Below, piece after piece: positions 33,128 through 42,103 of a DNA stretch of 51,640 bases. Numbering within the stretch: the first letter of the stretch is position 1; the number at the start of each line of letters is the position of its first letter. Below the pieces are notes generated by a model. It was not told the DNA's origin. It ran no database searches and worked only from the letters and a program-made list of their open reading frames with translations. The DNA is taken from assembly GCA_905339405.1 (NCBI GenBank), contig CAJPGC010000042.1:1-51640 (forward strand), given 5' to 3'. The stretch comes from an uncultured bacterium (GTDB lineage Bacteria > Desulfobacterota > GWC2-55-46). Both the position numbers and the translations under genes were made by a program.

Positions 33128-33191
33128 TCTGGGTCAAGACAAAGCTAAAGACTCCATCGCTTCTTGGAGTCCCTCCCTCCTACTTTCCCCC

Positions 33192-33220
33192 TTGACAAAT
33201 CCGGCGTAAAAGATTAGTAT
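33192..33220 (+). promoter_or_regulatory. Promoter of the serine/purine cluster
   Basis: TTGACA (33192-33197), a 17-base spacer, TAGTAT (33215-33220). Transcription would begin near 33227, just before the riboswitch aptamer. Confidence 0.7.
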
Positions 33221-33242
33221 AGGCGTCACAAAAAGAGCGTGC

Positions 33243-33370
33243 ATCTTCCGTAACTGACGGAATCAAGGTGGGTTACCACCGGGGAGCGGGGGATTATATA
33301 TGTCGACCGTCTGGGCTTGCGCATTCCTCTGACCGAGGAAGTGTGGCAAATCCAGGCGGTCTTTTTTTTG
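33243..33370 (+). promoter_or_regulatory. ZTP (pfl) riboswitch with overlapping intrinsic terminator
   Basis: The aptamer core has hairpin GGTGG-GTTA-CCACC (33267-33280) followed by GGGGAGCG, the ZTP hallmark, and a 3' domain CCGTCTGGGC (33307-33316) in place of the consensus CCGCCTGGGC. The pseudoknot partner is changed to match: GACGG (33256-33260) pairs with CCGTC (33307-33311). GACCGTCTGG (33305-33314) can instead pair with CCAGGCGGTC (33352-33361) ahead of eight T's. Ligand binding would thus block the terminator, giving an ON switch for aminotransferase-serA-hisZ-purA. Confidence 0.88.
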
Positions 33371-33525
33371 AAAGGGCAGGCGCAAGGAAAAAGGCAATAG
33401 AATCAGGTAGATAGCTGACGGAAGCGGCACTTTCTAAACACTCTGCCCCGCGGTTTTTTCACCTTCGCCCCGTTATCTTAGTTTTTAAAACAAAATGCTT
33501 TCATAAAACCGGAGGAGTCTTTGTC

Positions 33526-34671
33526 ATGAAAAAAAGATATCTTTTAGCACCTGGCCCAACGCCCGTACCCGAGTCGGCGCTCCTGGCAATGGCTCAGCCC
33601 ATAATGCATCACAGGACCCCGCAGTTCTCCGAGATATTCAGGGAGACGGCGGAGCTTCTTAAGTACGTCTTCCAGACGAAGCAGGACGTCCTCATGCTGG
33701 CCGCCTCAGGCACCGGCGCTATGGAAGGCTCCATCACCAACCTCTTCTCCCCCGGCGATGAAGTCCTCGTCGTAAACGGCGGCAAGTTCGGTGAGAGGTG
33801 GGGCAAGATATCCGAGGCATACGGCCTCAAGGCCCATTGGATAACCGTCGAGTGGGGCAAGGCTGTCGATCCGGCCGTCATAAAGAAGGCCCTCGACGAG
33901 AACCAGAACATAAAGGCTGTAATGGTGCAGGCTTCCGAGACCTCGACGACCGCGGCCCATCCCATAAAGGAGTTGGCCGCCATCACGAAGGACAGGAACT
34001 GCCTCCTCATAGTAGACGGCATAACCGGCGTAGGCGTCTTCGACCTTCCGATGGACGACTGGGGCATAGACGTAATGGTATCTGGCTCGCAGAAGGCCTT
34101 CATGCTTCCCCCGGGCCTCGCTTTCGTGGCCCTCTCCGAGAAGGCGTGGAAGTTCCAGGAGACCGCCAAGGTCCCCAGGTTCTACTTCGATTTCAAGAAG
34201 GAGAGGAAGAACCTCAAGGACAACACCTCTGCCTATACCCCGGCCGTCTCCCTCATAATCGGCCTCAGGCAGGCCCTCCTCATGATAAAGGAAGAAGGCC
34301 TGGAGAACACTTTCAAGAGGCACGACAGGCTGGCCCGCGCCACGAGGGCTGCTGCACAGGCGCTCGGCATGAAGCTTCTGGCCCCTGAGAGCCCGTCGAA
34401 CGCCGCGACCGGTATCTTCGTGCCCGAGGGCGTCGAAGGCGGCAAGCTCGTGAAGTACCTCCGCGACGAGATGGGTGTCACCATGGCCGGCGGCCAGGAC
34501 CACCTGAAGGGCAAGATAGTGAGGGTGGCGCACCTCGGCTACTTCGACACTTTCGACATAATAATAGCAATAGCCTCCCTTGAGATGGCCTTGAGCAAGT
34601 TCGGCCACAAGGTGGCTTTCGGAGCGGGAGTTGCCGCTGCCCAGCAAATTCTCTTAGAGGGATACAAATAA
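33526..34671 (+). CDS. Class V aminotransferase (alanine/serine-glyoxylate type), possible phosphoserine aminotransferase
   Basis: A 381-residue PLP enzyme with the family start YLLAPGPTPVPESALLAMAQPIMHHRT, LMLAASGTGAMEGSI, and PLP lysine K190 in VSGSQKAFMLPPGL. It overlaps serA by one base, so the likely role is the transamination of 3-phosphohydroxypyruvate to phosphoserine; relatives in other bacteria are annotated alanine-glyoxylate aminotransferases. The function is inferred from context. GGAGGAG precedes ATG 33526, 156 bases after the riboswitch terminator. Confidence 0.85.
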   Translation: MKKRYLLAPGPTPVPESALLAMAQPIMHHRTPQFSEIFRETAELLKYVFQTKQDVLMLAASGTGAMEGSITNLFSPGDEVLVVNGGKFGERWGKISEAYGLKAHWITVEWGKAVDPAVIKKALDENQNIKAVMVQASETSTTAAHPIKELAAITKDRNCLLIVDGITGVGVFDLPMDDWGIDVMVSGSQKAFMLPPGLAFVALSEKAWKFQETAKVPRFYFDFKKERKNLKDNTSAYTPAVSLIIGLRQALLMIKEEGLENTFKRHDRLARATRAAAQALGMKLLAPESPSNAATGIFVPEGVEGGKLVKYLRDEMGVTMAGGQDHLKGKIVRVAHLGYFDTFDIIIAIASLEMALSKFGHKVAFGAGVAAAQQILLEGYK

Positions 34672-36254
34672 TGAAGGTACTCATAGCTGACAGCATGTCT
34701 TCGAAGGCCGTCGAGATCCTGAAGGAGACCCCGGGGATCGACGTAGACGTGATAACCGGCCTCAAGCCCGATGAGCTCAAGGCCAAAATAAAGGACTACC
34801 ACGGCCTCGTCGTAAGGAGCGCCACCAAGGCTACCGCCGAGATAATCGAGGCGGCCGAGAACCTGAAGGTCATCGGCAGGGCAGGCACCGGAGTCGACAA
34901 CGTCGACACCGTGGCCGCAACTAAAAAAGGCATAGTCGTCATGAACACGCCCGGCGGCAACACCATAACGACCGCCGAGCACGCCGTTTCAATGATGATG
35001 GCCCTGGCGAGGAAGATACCTCAGGCGACCGCCTCCATGAGGCGCGGCGAGTGGGAGAAGAAAAAATACGAGGGCACCGAGATAACCGGCAAGACCCTCG
35101 GCATCCTCGGCGTGGGCAACATAGGCGCTGTCGTGGCCAGCCGCGCACTCGGGCTCCGCATGAACGTCATGGCCTACGACCCCTTCATATCAGAAGAGGC
35201 CGCTGACAAGATGGGCATAGCCCTCGTTACGATGGACGAGCTCTTCAAGAAGAGCGATTTCATATCCATCCACGTCCCCCTTACGGCCGAGACCAAGAAC
35301 ATCGTCAACGCCGAAGCTTTCAAGAAGATGAAAAAGGGCGTAAAGCTCATCAACTGCGCCAGGGGCGGCATCGTCAACGAAAAGGACCTCGCCGGCGCCA
35401 TAAAGGAGAAGATAGTCTCCGGCGCGGCCCTGGACGTCTTCGAGAAGGAGCCCGTTCCGGCTGACAACGCGCTCCTCCAGATGGAGGAGATAATATTCAC
35501 CCCGCATCTCGGGGCCTCGACTTTCGAGGCGCAGGAGTCTGTCGCCATCGCGATAGCCAACCAGATATCCGACTACCTCGTGAACGGCACCATAAGGAAC
35601 GCCGTGAACGTGCCTTCCATTCCCTCGGAGCTGCTCGTCGCCTTGAACCCGTACATCTCGCTCGGCGAGAAGCTCGGCAGCTTCCAGGGGCAGATATTGA
35701 AGGGCGGCATAGAAGAGGTCGCAATCGAGTACAGCGGAGACGTCGTGAACTACGACGTGGCGCCCATAACCATCGCCTGCCTCAAGGGCCTCCTGGACCA
35801 GCTCCTCGACATGTACGTCAACTTCGTCAACGCTCCGTTCGTCGCCAAGGAGAGGGGCATTAAGGTGGTCGAGGTCAAGAGCTCGAGGGCTACCGACTTT
35901 GCCAGCTCCATAACGATAAAGGTGAAGACGAAGGACGGGGAGAACGTCGTGGAAGGCGCCCTGTTCGGCAAGAAGGAGCCCAGGATAGTTAGGATAGACA
36001 AGTTCCTCCTGGACGCCGTGCCGGAGGGCAACCTCCTGCTGCTGCAGAACGAGGACAAGCCGGGCGTCATCGGCAACGTGGGCACGCTTCTGGCGGCCAA
36101 CAACGTGAACGTCGCCAGGCTCCATCTCGGCCGTTCGTCCGAAGGCGGCGAGGCCGTTTCCGTGTGGAGCGTCGATACCCCGGTTGCAAAGGGGCTCGTC
36201 GAGAAGCTCCTGAAGCTCCCCCACATGGTATCCGTGAACGTGATAGAGCTGTAA
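34671..36254 (+). CDS. serA: D-3-phosphoglycerate dehydrogenase
   Basis: A 527-residue long-form SerA: substrate-binding N terminus (VLIADSMSSKAVEIL), NAD domain with LGILGVGNIGAVVA, catalytic Arg in NCARGGIVNE, Glu in DVFEKEP and His in TPHLGAST, then the ASB domain and a C-terminal ACT domain (LLLQNEDKPGVIGNVGTLLA) for serine feedback. It commits 3-phosphoglycerate to serine, which feeds glycine and one-carbon folates. It starts inside the aminotransferase stop (TAATG). Confidence 0.96.
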   Translation: MKVLIADSMSSKAVEILKETPGIDVDVITGLKPDELKAKIKDYHGLVVRSATKATAEIIEAAENLKVIGRAGTGVDNVDTVAATKKGIVVMNTPGGNTITTAEHAVSMMMALARKIPQATASMRRGEWEKKKYEGTEITGKTLGILGVGNIGAVVASRALGLRMNVMAYDPFISEEAADKMGIALVTMDELFKKSDFISIHVPLTAETKNIVNAEAFKKMKKGVKLINCARGGIVNEKDLAGAIKEKIVSGAALDVFEKEPVPADNALLQMEEIIFTPHLGASTFEAQESVAIAIANQISDYLVNGTIRNAVNVPSIPSELLVALNPYISLGEKLGSFQGQILKGGIEEVAIEYSGDVVNYDVAPITIACLKGLLDQLLDMYVNFVNAPFVAKERGIKVVEVKSSRATDFASSITIKVKTKDGENVVEGALFGKKEPRIVRIDKFLLDAVPEGNLLLLQNEDKPGVIGNVGTLLAANNVNVARLHLGRSSEGGEAVSVWSVDTPVAKGLVEKLLKLPHMVSVNVIEL

Positions 36255-36329
36255 CAGGGGCCAAAAAGCGTCTCCGGCGGCTTCATCGGAGCCCTTGAAG
36301 ACCCGTAAAAAAAGAATAGACCAATCGGA

Positions 36330-36364
36330 CAAAGCCGTGTTATGTTACCGATAACACGGCTTTG
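36330..36364 (+). promoter_or_regulatory. Perfect 14-bp hairpin before hisZ
   Basis: CAAAGCCGTGTTAT (36330-36343) and ATAACACGGCTTTG (36351-36364) pair fully around GTTACCG, ending 7 bases before the hisZ start. There is no U run, so it is not a classic terminator; it could limit hisZ translation or be an mRNA processing site. Confidence 0.6.
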
Positions 36365-36371
36365 TCTTGGA

Positions 36372-37400
36372 ATGAGCATGGCATTACCTACGATATCACT
36401 GCCGCAAGGCGTACGCGACATACTCCCTGAGGAGGCCGCCAGGATAGGGGCCGCCGAAGCGGGAATACTCTCGGTATTCGAAAAGCACGGGTTCAGGAAG
36501 ATAGTGACCCCGCTCCTCGAGTACGTGGACGTGCTTTCCCTCGGCATGGGAGCCAACCTCAAGGACAGGGTCTTGAAGTTCATCGACCCCTCGACCGGCC
36601 GGGTCGTGGCCATCAGGCCCGACATCACCCCCCAGATAGCGAGAGTCGCGGCGACGAGGATGCGCGAACACGGGCTTCCGTTGAAGCTCTGCTATAACGA
36701 GAGCGTGCTGCGCTACCAGGAGCCCAGGGACGGCAAGAGCCGCGAGGTGCTTCAAATAGGGGCGGAGTACATATCCGAAAAGGCCTCGGCTGCCATAGAC
36801 GCCGAGATGATAATAATCTCCATAGAGGCCCTCGAGGCCATAGGCTTGAGGGATTTCAAGATCGACATCGGGGACGTCGGCTTTTTGCGCGCCGTCCTCG
36901 ACAAGCTCCCGGTCGACGGAGAATCGAGGGGCAGGATAAAAGACTCGATTGCCATAAAAGACACCTCCGGGCTCGAGGCCGCCCTCTCGGGCCTCAAGCT
37001 CCCCGGCAAGGACAGGCAGCTCCTTTTGAACCTTACGACCTTTTACGGCGAGGAAGAGGTCCTGGAGAAGGCGGCTTCGTTCTCGAAGGACGCCGAGAGC
37101 CTCTCGGCGCTCGAGTATTTGCGCGTTGTCGTGGACATAGTCGCTAAAAAGGGCTTCAAGGACCGCGTCACCATAGACCTGGGCGAGGTCCGGGGCTTTG
37201 ATTACTACACCGGCATCATATTCGAAGGGTTCGCTTCAGGGGTCGGCAAGCCCATTCTCTCCGGCGGCAGGTACGACACGCTTCTGGCCCGCTACGGCTT
37301 CCCGGCTGCCGCGACGGGCTTCGCCTTCGACGTGGAGAATATAATCTCCGGCCTCGAGCGCATGGACAAATCAAGGAAAGGGCAGGGAAGAGTACTTTAA
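36372..37400 (+). CDS. hisZ: ATP phosphoribosyltransferase regulatory subunit HisZ
   Basis: A 342-residue HisRS-like paralogue: LPQGVRDILPEEAARI opening, motif 2 region RPDITPQIARVAATRM, LCYNESVLRYQEP, and RGFDYYTGIIFEGF. It lacks the HisRS anticodon-binding domain, as expected of HisZ, which activates the short HisG. No hisG is in the window. ATG at 36372 is used because an earlier in-frame ATG (36342) lies inside a perfect hairpin. It abuts purA. Confidence 0.9.
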   Translation: MSMALPTISLPQGVRDILPEEAARIGAAEAGILSVFEKHGFRKIVTPLLEYVDVLSLGMGANLKDRVLKFIDPSTGRVVAIRPDITPQIARVAATRMREHGLPLKLCYNESVLRYQEPRDGKSREVLQIGAEYISEKASAAIDAEMIIISIEALEAIGLRDFKIDIGDVGFLRAVLDKLPVDGESRGRIKDSIAIKDTSGLEAALSGLKLPGKDRQLLLNLTTFYGEEEVLEKAASFSKDAESLSALEYLRVVVDIVAKKGFKDRVTIDLGEVRGFDYYTGIIFEGFASGVGKPILSGGRYDTLLARYGFPAAATGFAFDVENIISGLERMDKSRKGQGRVL

Positions 37401-38696
<1,296 letters not shown>

Positions 38697-38716
38697 AGGC
38701 TTTCATAGACCGATGA

Positions 38717-38752
38717 AACGGGCCCGGGAGAGATTCCGGGCCCGTTTTTTTT
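38717..38752 (+). terminator. Strong intrinsic terminator after purA
   Basis: AACGGGCCCGG / CCGGGCCCGTT around GAGAGATT, then eight T's in all (38745-38752). Confidence 0.92.
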
Positions 38753-38785
38753 GTGTGCGGGACAGGGGAAGGGCAAAGGGGGGGG

Positions 38786-39056
38786 GCGCTGCCGCGCAAA
38801 AAGGTTCTCGCAAAAATACCATGTAACGCGGCTCCCGCCGCTCTCTGTAACAGGGCTATCTCGCCCCATCCCTGGGACTCGACCCTTCGGGCCTTCTCGC
38901 TCACGCTCGAAGTTCAATTTTTGTTATCCTGCAAAAATTGTCTACGCGCTTTTTTCCTCCCCCACCCGCGAACCTCGCCCCTGAGGTCGCTTCGCTCCCA
39001 GCTTCCCCGGCTCGGTTCGCCTCTTCCTCCGCGAGAAGCGCTCCGCCCTGTTACGG
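38786..39056. repeat. 271-bp dispersed repeat, copy 2
   Basis: Same length and near-identical sequence to 19511-19781, in the same orientation, ending GCTCCGCCCTGTTACGGTG like the terminal repeats of the 32815 element. With terminators on each side it accounts for the gap 38697-39139. Long frames running through it are not genes. Confidence 0.85.
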
Positions 39057-39084
39057 TGTATCGTTTAAATACAGTAAAACAAAA

Positions 39085-39115
39085 AAAGGCAGGCCCCTTA
39101 AAGGGCCTGCCTTTT
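39085..39115 (-). terminator. Terminator of the TPR lipoprotein gene
   Basis: AAAGGCAGGCCC / GGGCCTGCCTTT; the minus strand continues with a T run (complement of 39081-39087). Confidence 0.85.
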
Positions 39116-39139
39116 CAAATCCTGCCGTTTTCCGGACGG

Positions 39140-39676
39140 TTACTTCTTCTTTGCCGTCTGTCCCTTGCCTTCGAGGGCCTGTATGTGCTCCTGTGCCTTC
39201 ATCCACCATTTGCTGTGCGGCTGGGAGAGGGAGGCGAACTTCTTCCAGTTCTCGATTGCGGCCTTCTTGTCGCCCTTGCTCTCGAGGGCGAGCGCCAGTC
39301 CGTAGTAGCCGTTTGCGAGGTTGGGGTTCGCTTCCACGGCCTTCTGCTGGTGCTCTATGGCCTTGCCGAGATCGCCCTTGTCAAAGTACGCGAAACCGAG
39401 GTTGTTGTGCGCTTCGGCGCTTTTCGGGTTGTATGTGAGTACCGCCTCATACTCCTTGATGGCGTCGTCGAGCTGGCCCTTGAGGGAGTACTGGACGCCC
39501 TTGTCGAAGTGCTCCTTCGCGGGGTCCTGGGCAGGGGCCTGGACAGTCGGCTGCTCCTTGGCCTTCTCCTCGCCCTTCGAGCAGCCGTAAGGGGCCGCGA
39601 GCATCAGGGCCGAAAAGGCGATTAGTGAAGCGGTCTTGAAAAGTCCTCTTCTTGAAAAAATACCCGAGGTAGACAT
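39140..39676 (-). CDS. TPR-repeat lipoprotein
   Basis: A 178-residue protein. The N terminus SRRGLFK precedes a hydrophobic stretch ending AAPYGC, a lipobox; the twin arginine may direct Tat export. A Gln/Pro/Ala-rich linker is followed by three TPR units (EHFDKGVQYSLKGQLDDAIKEY, AEAHNNLGFAYFDKGDLGKAIEHQ, ANGYYGLALALESKGDKKAAIENW). It likely acts as a periplasmic assembly or scaffolding protein; the partner is unknown. Confidence 0.8.
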   Translation of the reverse strand: MSTSGIFSRRGLFKTASLIAFSALMLAAPYGCSKGEEKAKEQPTVQAPAQDPAKEHFDKGVQYSLKGQLDDAIKEYEAVLTYNPKSAEAHNNLGFAYFDKGDLGKAIEHQQKAVEANPNLANGYYGLALALESKGDKKAAIENWKKFASLSQPHSKWWMKAQEHIQALEGKGQTAKKK

Positions 39677-39869
39677 ATTCCTCCTTATTGGCGGGACGCA
39701 TTTTCAGGATAGACTAACAAAAAAGGCATGAAAATGCAATCCCAAACAGGTCCGGCCGGACGCGAAAAAAAAGCTTTCATGCTTGCCGTTTTTTCGTGTT
39801 ATAAGTATGTTCATCCGAAGTTACTCTTCCCGAGCCTGCTTTAAAACCTGTGCCGCCTGACGGCGGATT

Positions 39870-40322
39870 ATGGGGGTGATGAGTCTGATGGGAAAAAATC
39901 TGACTGAACTTACCAGGGCCGAAAGGCTCGAGATGCAGATCCTCGGCAAGCTCACCCTCGAGAAGAGCGCGGGCCCGGGTGAGTCGTTCCTCTGCAATAC
40001 TCTCAATATCTCTACAAGCGGGGCCCTCGTCGAGACGGGCTCCATGATACCCATCGGCTCTTTCCTCAAGTACTCGGTGAGCTTCCCCGGCTTCAACAGG
40101 AACTTCGAGATAATCGGCGAAGTCGTAAGGGGCGAGCGAAAGACCGCGGCGAACAGAAGGGAGAAGCCTTCCCAGGGATCCCAGGACTCGGAGCCCCGCA
40201 AGCTCATCCGGTACGGGATCATGTTCCTGGACCTCAAGGAAGAGGACAGAAAGGCAATTGAAGGTTTTTTTATCCAGACCCGCCTTGACGGCTCCGGCAA
40301 CGCGGGCGCAAGCCTCTCGTAG
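39870..40322 (+). CDS. PilZ domain protein 1
   Basis: A 150-residue single PilZ domain. The NISTSGALVETG motif fits N/DxSxxG; the RxxxR part is not clear, so c-di-GMP binding is uncertain. A variable Lys/Arg/Ser insert (RKTAANRREKPSQGSQD) lies before the last strand RYGIMFLD. Starts at 39870, 39879 and 39888 are possible. It is 20 bases before PilZ gene 2. Confidence 0.75.
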   Translation: MGVMSLMGKNLTELTRAERLEMQILGKLTLEKSAGPGESFLCNTLNISTSGALVETGSMIPIGSFLKYSVSFPGFNRNFEIIGEVVRGERKTAANRREKPSQGSQDSEPRKLIRYGIMFLDLKEEDRKAIEGFFIQTRLDGSGNAGASLS

Positions 40323-40342
40323 ACTCTTTAAAGGAGAAACGA

Positions 40343-41008
40343 TTGTCCGCCGACAAGACCGCCTACATCCCTTTCCACCTTGCTACCGGTTCTGAAGTGC
40401 TCCTCGAGATAGAGGCCTTAAAGCTCCGCATAAAATGCGTCCTCGTTGGTTTCGAGACGGGCCAGTACATAATCATAAGGCTGTCCTCGAAGGACCTCAT
40501 CGGCAACTTCAGGAGCGAGCAGATAAAGAGCGGCCAGCTGCTCGTCAGGTACCTGTACCAGGGTGCCGTCTACGGGTTCAGGACCGAGGTGTTGAACGTC
40601 GTCGCCACGCCCGCGAAAATATTCTTCCTTTCATATCCGGTCAAGATAGAAGAGTACGTCACCCGTGACCGGGACAGGTTCGACTGCGCCCTCCCCGCAG
40701 GCACGATGGTCGACAACGAGATAATCGACATGGTCATAATCGACATCAGCAACGAGGGCTGCCAGTGCGTCATAAAGACGTCCCCGAGCAAGAGCATCCT
40801 TTACAGCCACATGCAGGTCAACAAGATGCTTGACATAAGGGTGCAGTTCCCGGGCAAGGAGGGCATGTACCGGCTCCCGGGCAGGGTAAGGAACTTGAGC
40901 AAGGGGCAGGACAGGATAACTCTCGGCGTCAAGTTCGAGGGGCTTGCCCCGGCCGCCTCCGAAAGGATAAAGGAATTCATATCCCTGGTCCAATCCGCGA
41001 GGAGATGA
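40343..41008 (+). CDS. PilZ domain protein 2 (YcgR-like, two domain)
   Basis: A 221-residue protein: N-terminal flagellar-brake-like beta domain (FHLATGSEVLLEIEALKLRI, about residues 10-95) and a C-terminal PilZ domain with RDRDR (RxxxR) and DISNEGC (DxSxxG), so c-di-GMP binding is well supported. YcgR-like proteins connect c-di-GMP to motility or surface processes. TTG start at 40343 after AAGGAGAA. A GC-rich hairpin follows (41013-41032). Confidence 0.85.
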   Translation: MSADKTAYIPFHLATGSEVLLEIEALKLRIKCVLVGFETGQYIIIRLSSKDLIGNFRSEQIKSGQLLVRYLYQGAVYGFRTEVLNVVATPAKIFFLSYPVKIEEYVTRDRDRFDCALPAGTMVDNEIIDMVIIDISNEGCQCVIKTSPSKSILYSHMQVNKMLDIRVQFPGKEGMYRLPGRVRNLSKGQDRITLGVKFEGLAPAASERIKEFISLVQSARR

Positions 41009-41012
41009 CGGG

Positions 41013-41032
41013 GCGCGGCGCAAGTGCCGCGC
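41013..41032 (+). terminator. GC-rich hairpin after the PilZ genes
   Basis: GCGCGGC (41013-41019) pairs with GCCGCGC (41026-41032); no U tract. Possible weak terminator. Confidence 0.35.
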
Positions 41033-41146
41033 TGACGGAAACACATTCCATGCCCAGGCGCTTGCGGCCTCCCACCAAGCACTCTTAGACGTTAAAAGCA
41101 GCGGCCCCCCCGGTTTCACAAATTCTCAACAGGATGACAACATCGT

Positions 41147-42103
41147 ATGCTGCCTAAAGGGAAGGCCCTCTTTCTTCTCACAATCGTAATCCTCGCCATT
41201 ACAACAGCATGCTCCCGTGAACCCGAACGCCCGTTGAGGGTCGGGACGAACGTCTGGCCCGGGTACGAACCGCTCTATCTCGCCAAAGACCTGTCATTCT
41301 ATAATGAAACGCAAGTGAAGCTGGTCGAGTACTCTTCGGCCACCGAGGTCATCCGGGCGTTCAGGGGTGGTGAGCTTGAAGCGGCTGCGGTCACGCTCGA
41401 CGAGGCGCTCTTGCTCGCCCAGGCCGACGGCGGCTTCAGGATTATCCTTGTTTGCGATTATTCAAACGGGGCGGACGCTCTCTTGTCGAAGCCTTCATTG
41501 AAGGATATAAAGTCTCTTAGGGGGCGCAGGGTTGGTGTCGAGACAGGCGCGCTGGGCGCGTACTTCCTCGCGAGGGCGCTCGATTCGGAGGGCCTTAAGG
41601 CCGATGATATCACGGTTGTGCCCCTTTCCGTAGACGAGCACGAGAGGGCCTTCAATGAGGAAGCCGTGGACGCCGTAGTCACCTTCGAGCCGGTGAGGAC
41701 AAGGCTTCTTGAAAAAGGCGCCTCTGTCCTGTTCGACAGCTCAAGGATTCCAGGAGAGATTGTCGACGTGCTCATCGTCAGAAATGATTACCTGTCAGGC
41801 AACCGTGAAAAGGCAGGCGCGCTTCTCAGGGACTGGTTCAGGGCGCTCGAGCACATTGAAAAAGAGCCTGATGACGCCTTCGCCAGGATGGATGCGAGGC
41901 TAAGGATGGGCGGTGAAAACCCCAAAGAGGCCTTTAAACTGCTCTGGCTGCCCTCAAGGCGGGAGAACATCGGGATACTGGGCGGAGAGCTGGAGAAGAC
42001 CGCCGAAAAACTGCTCAGCGTGATGTCGGAGAACCGCCTCATAGATAAGACCGTGGATGTAAGGGCCCTCATTGACAGCGGCCCGCTTAAGGGACTCGAA
42101 TGA
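41147..42103 (+). CDS. ABC-type substrate-binding lipoprotein (NMT1/SsuA-like)
   Basis: A 318-residue lipoprotein (lipobox TTAC at about 18-21) with type II periplasmic binding fold: PLRVGTNVWPGYEPLYLAKDLSFY, LRGRRVGVETGALGAYFLARAL, and AFNEEAVDAVVTFEPV. Relatives bind nitrate, sulfonates, taurine or thiamine precursors. No permease or ATPase is nearby; instead the histidine kinase gene overlaps its end by 4 bases, so it probably serves as the kinase's sensor subunit (inference). Confidence 0.85.
   Translation: MLPKGKALFLLTIVILAITTACSREPERPLRVGTNVWPGYEPLYLAKDLSFYNETQVKLVEYSSATEVIRAFRGGELEAAAVTLDEALLLAQADGGFRIILVCDYSNGADALLSKPSLKDIKSLRGRRVGVETGALGAYFLARALDSEGLKADDITVVPLSVDEHERAFNEEAVDAVVTFEPVRTRLLEKGASVLFDSSRIPGEIVDVLIVRNDYLSGNREKAGALLRDWFRALEHIEKEPDDAFARMDARLRMGGENPKEAFKLLWLPSRRENIGILGGELEKTAEKLLSVMSENRLIDKTVDVRALIDSGPLKGLE

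Noticed and set aside
38753-39625. A 290-residue frame starting in the 271-bp repeat
   Set aside because: It crosses the repeat and then the reverse strand of the TPR lipoprotein; equivalent frames are not preserved in the other repeat copy.
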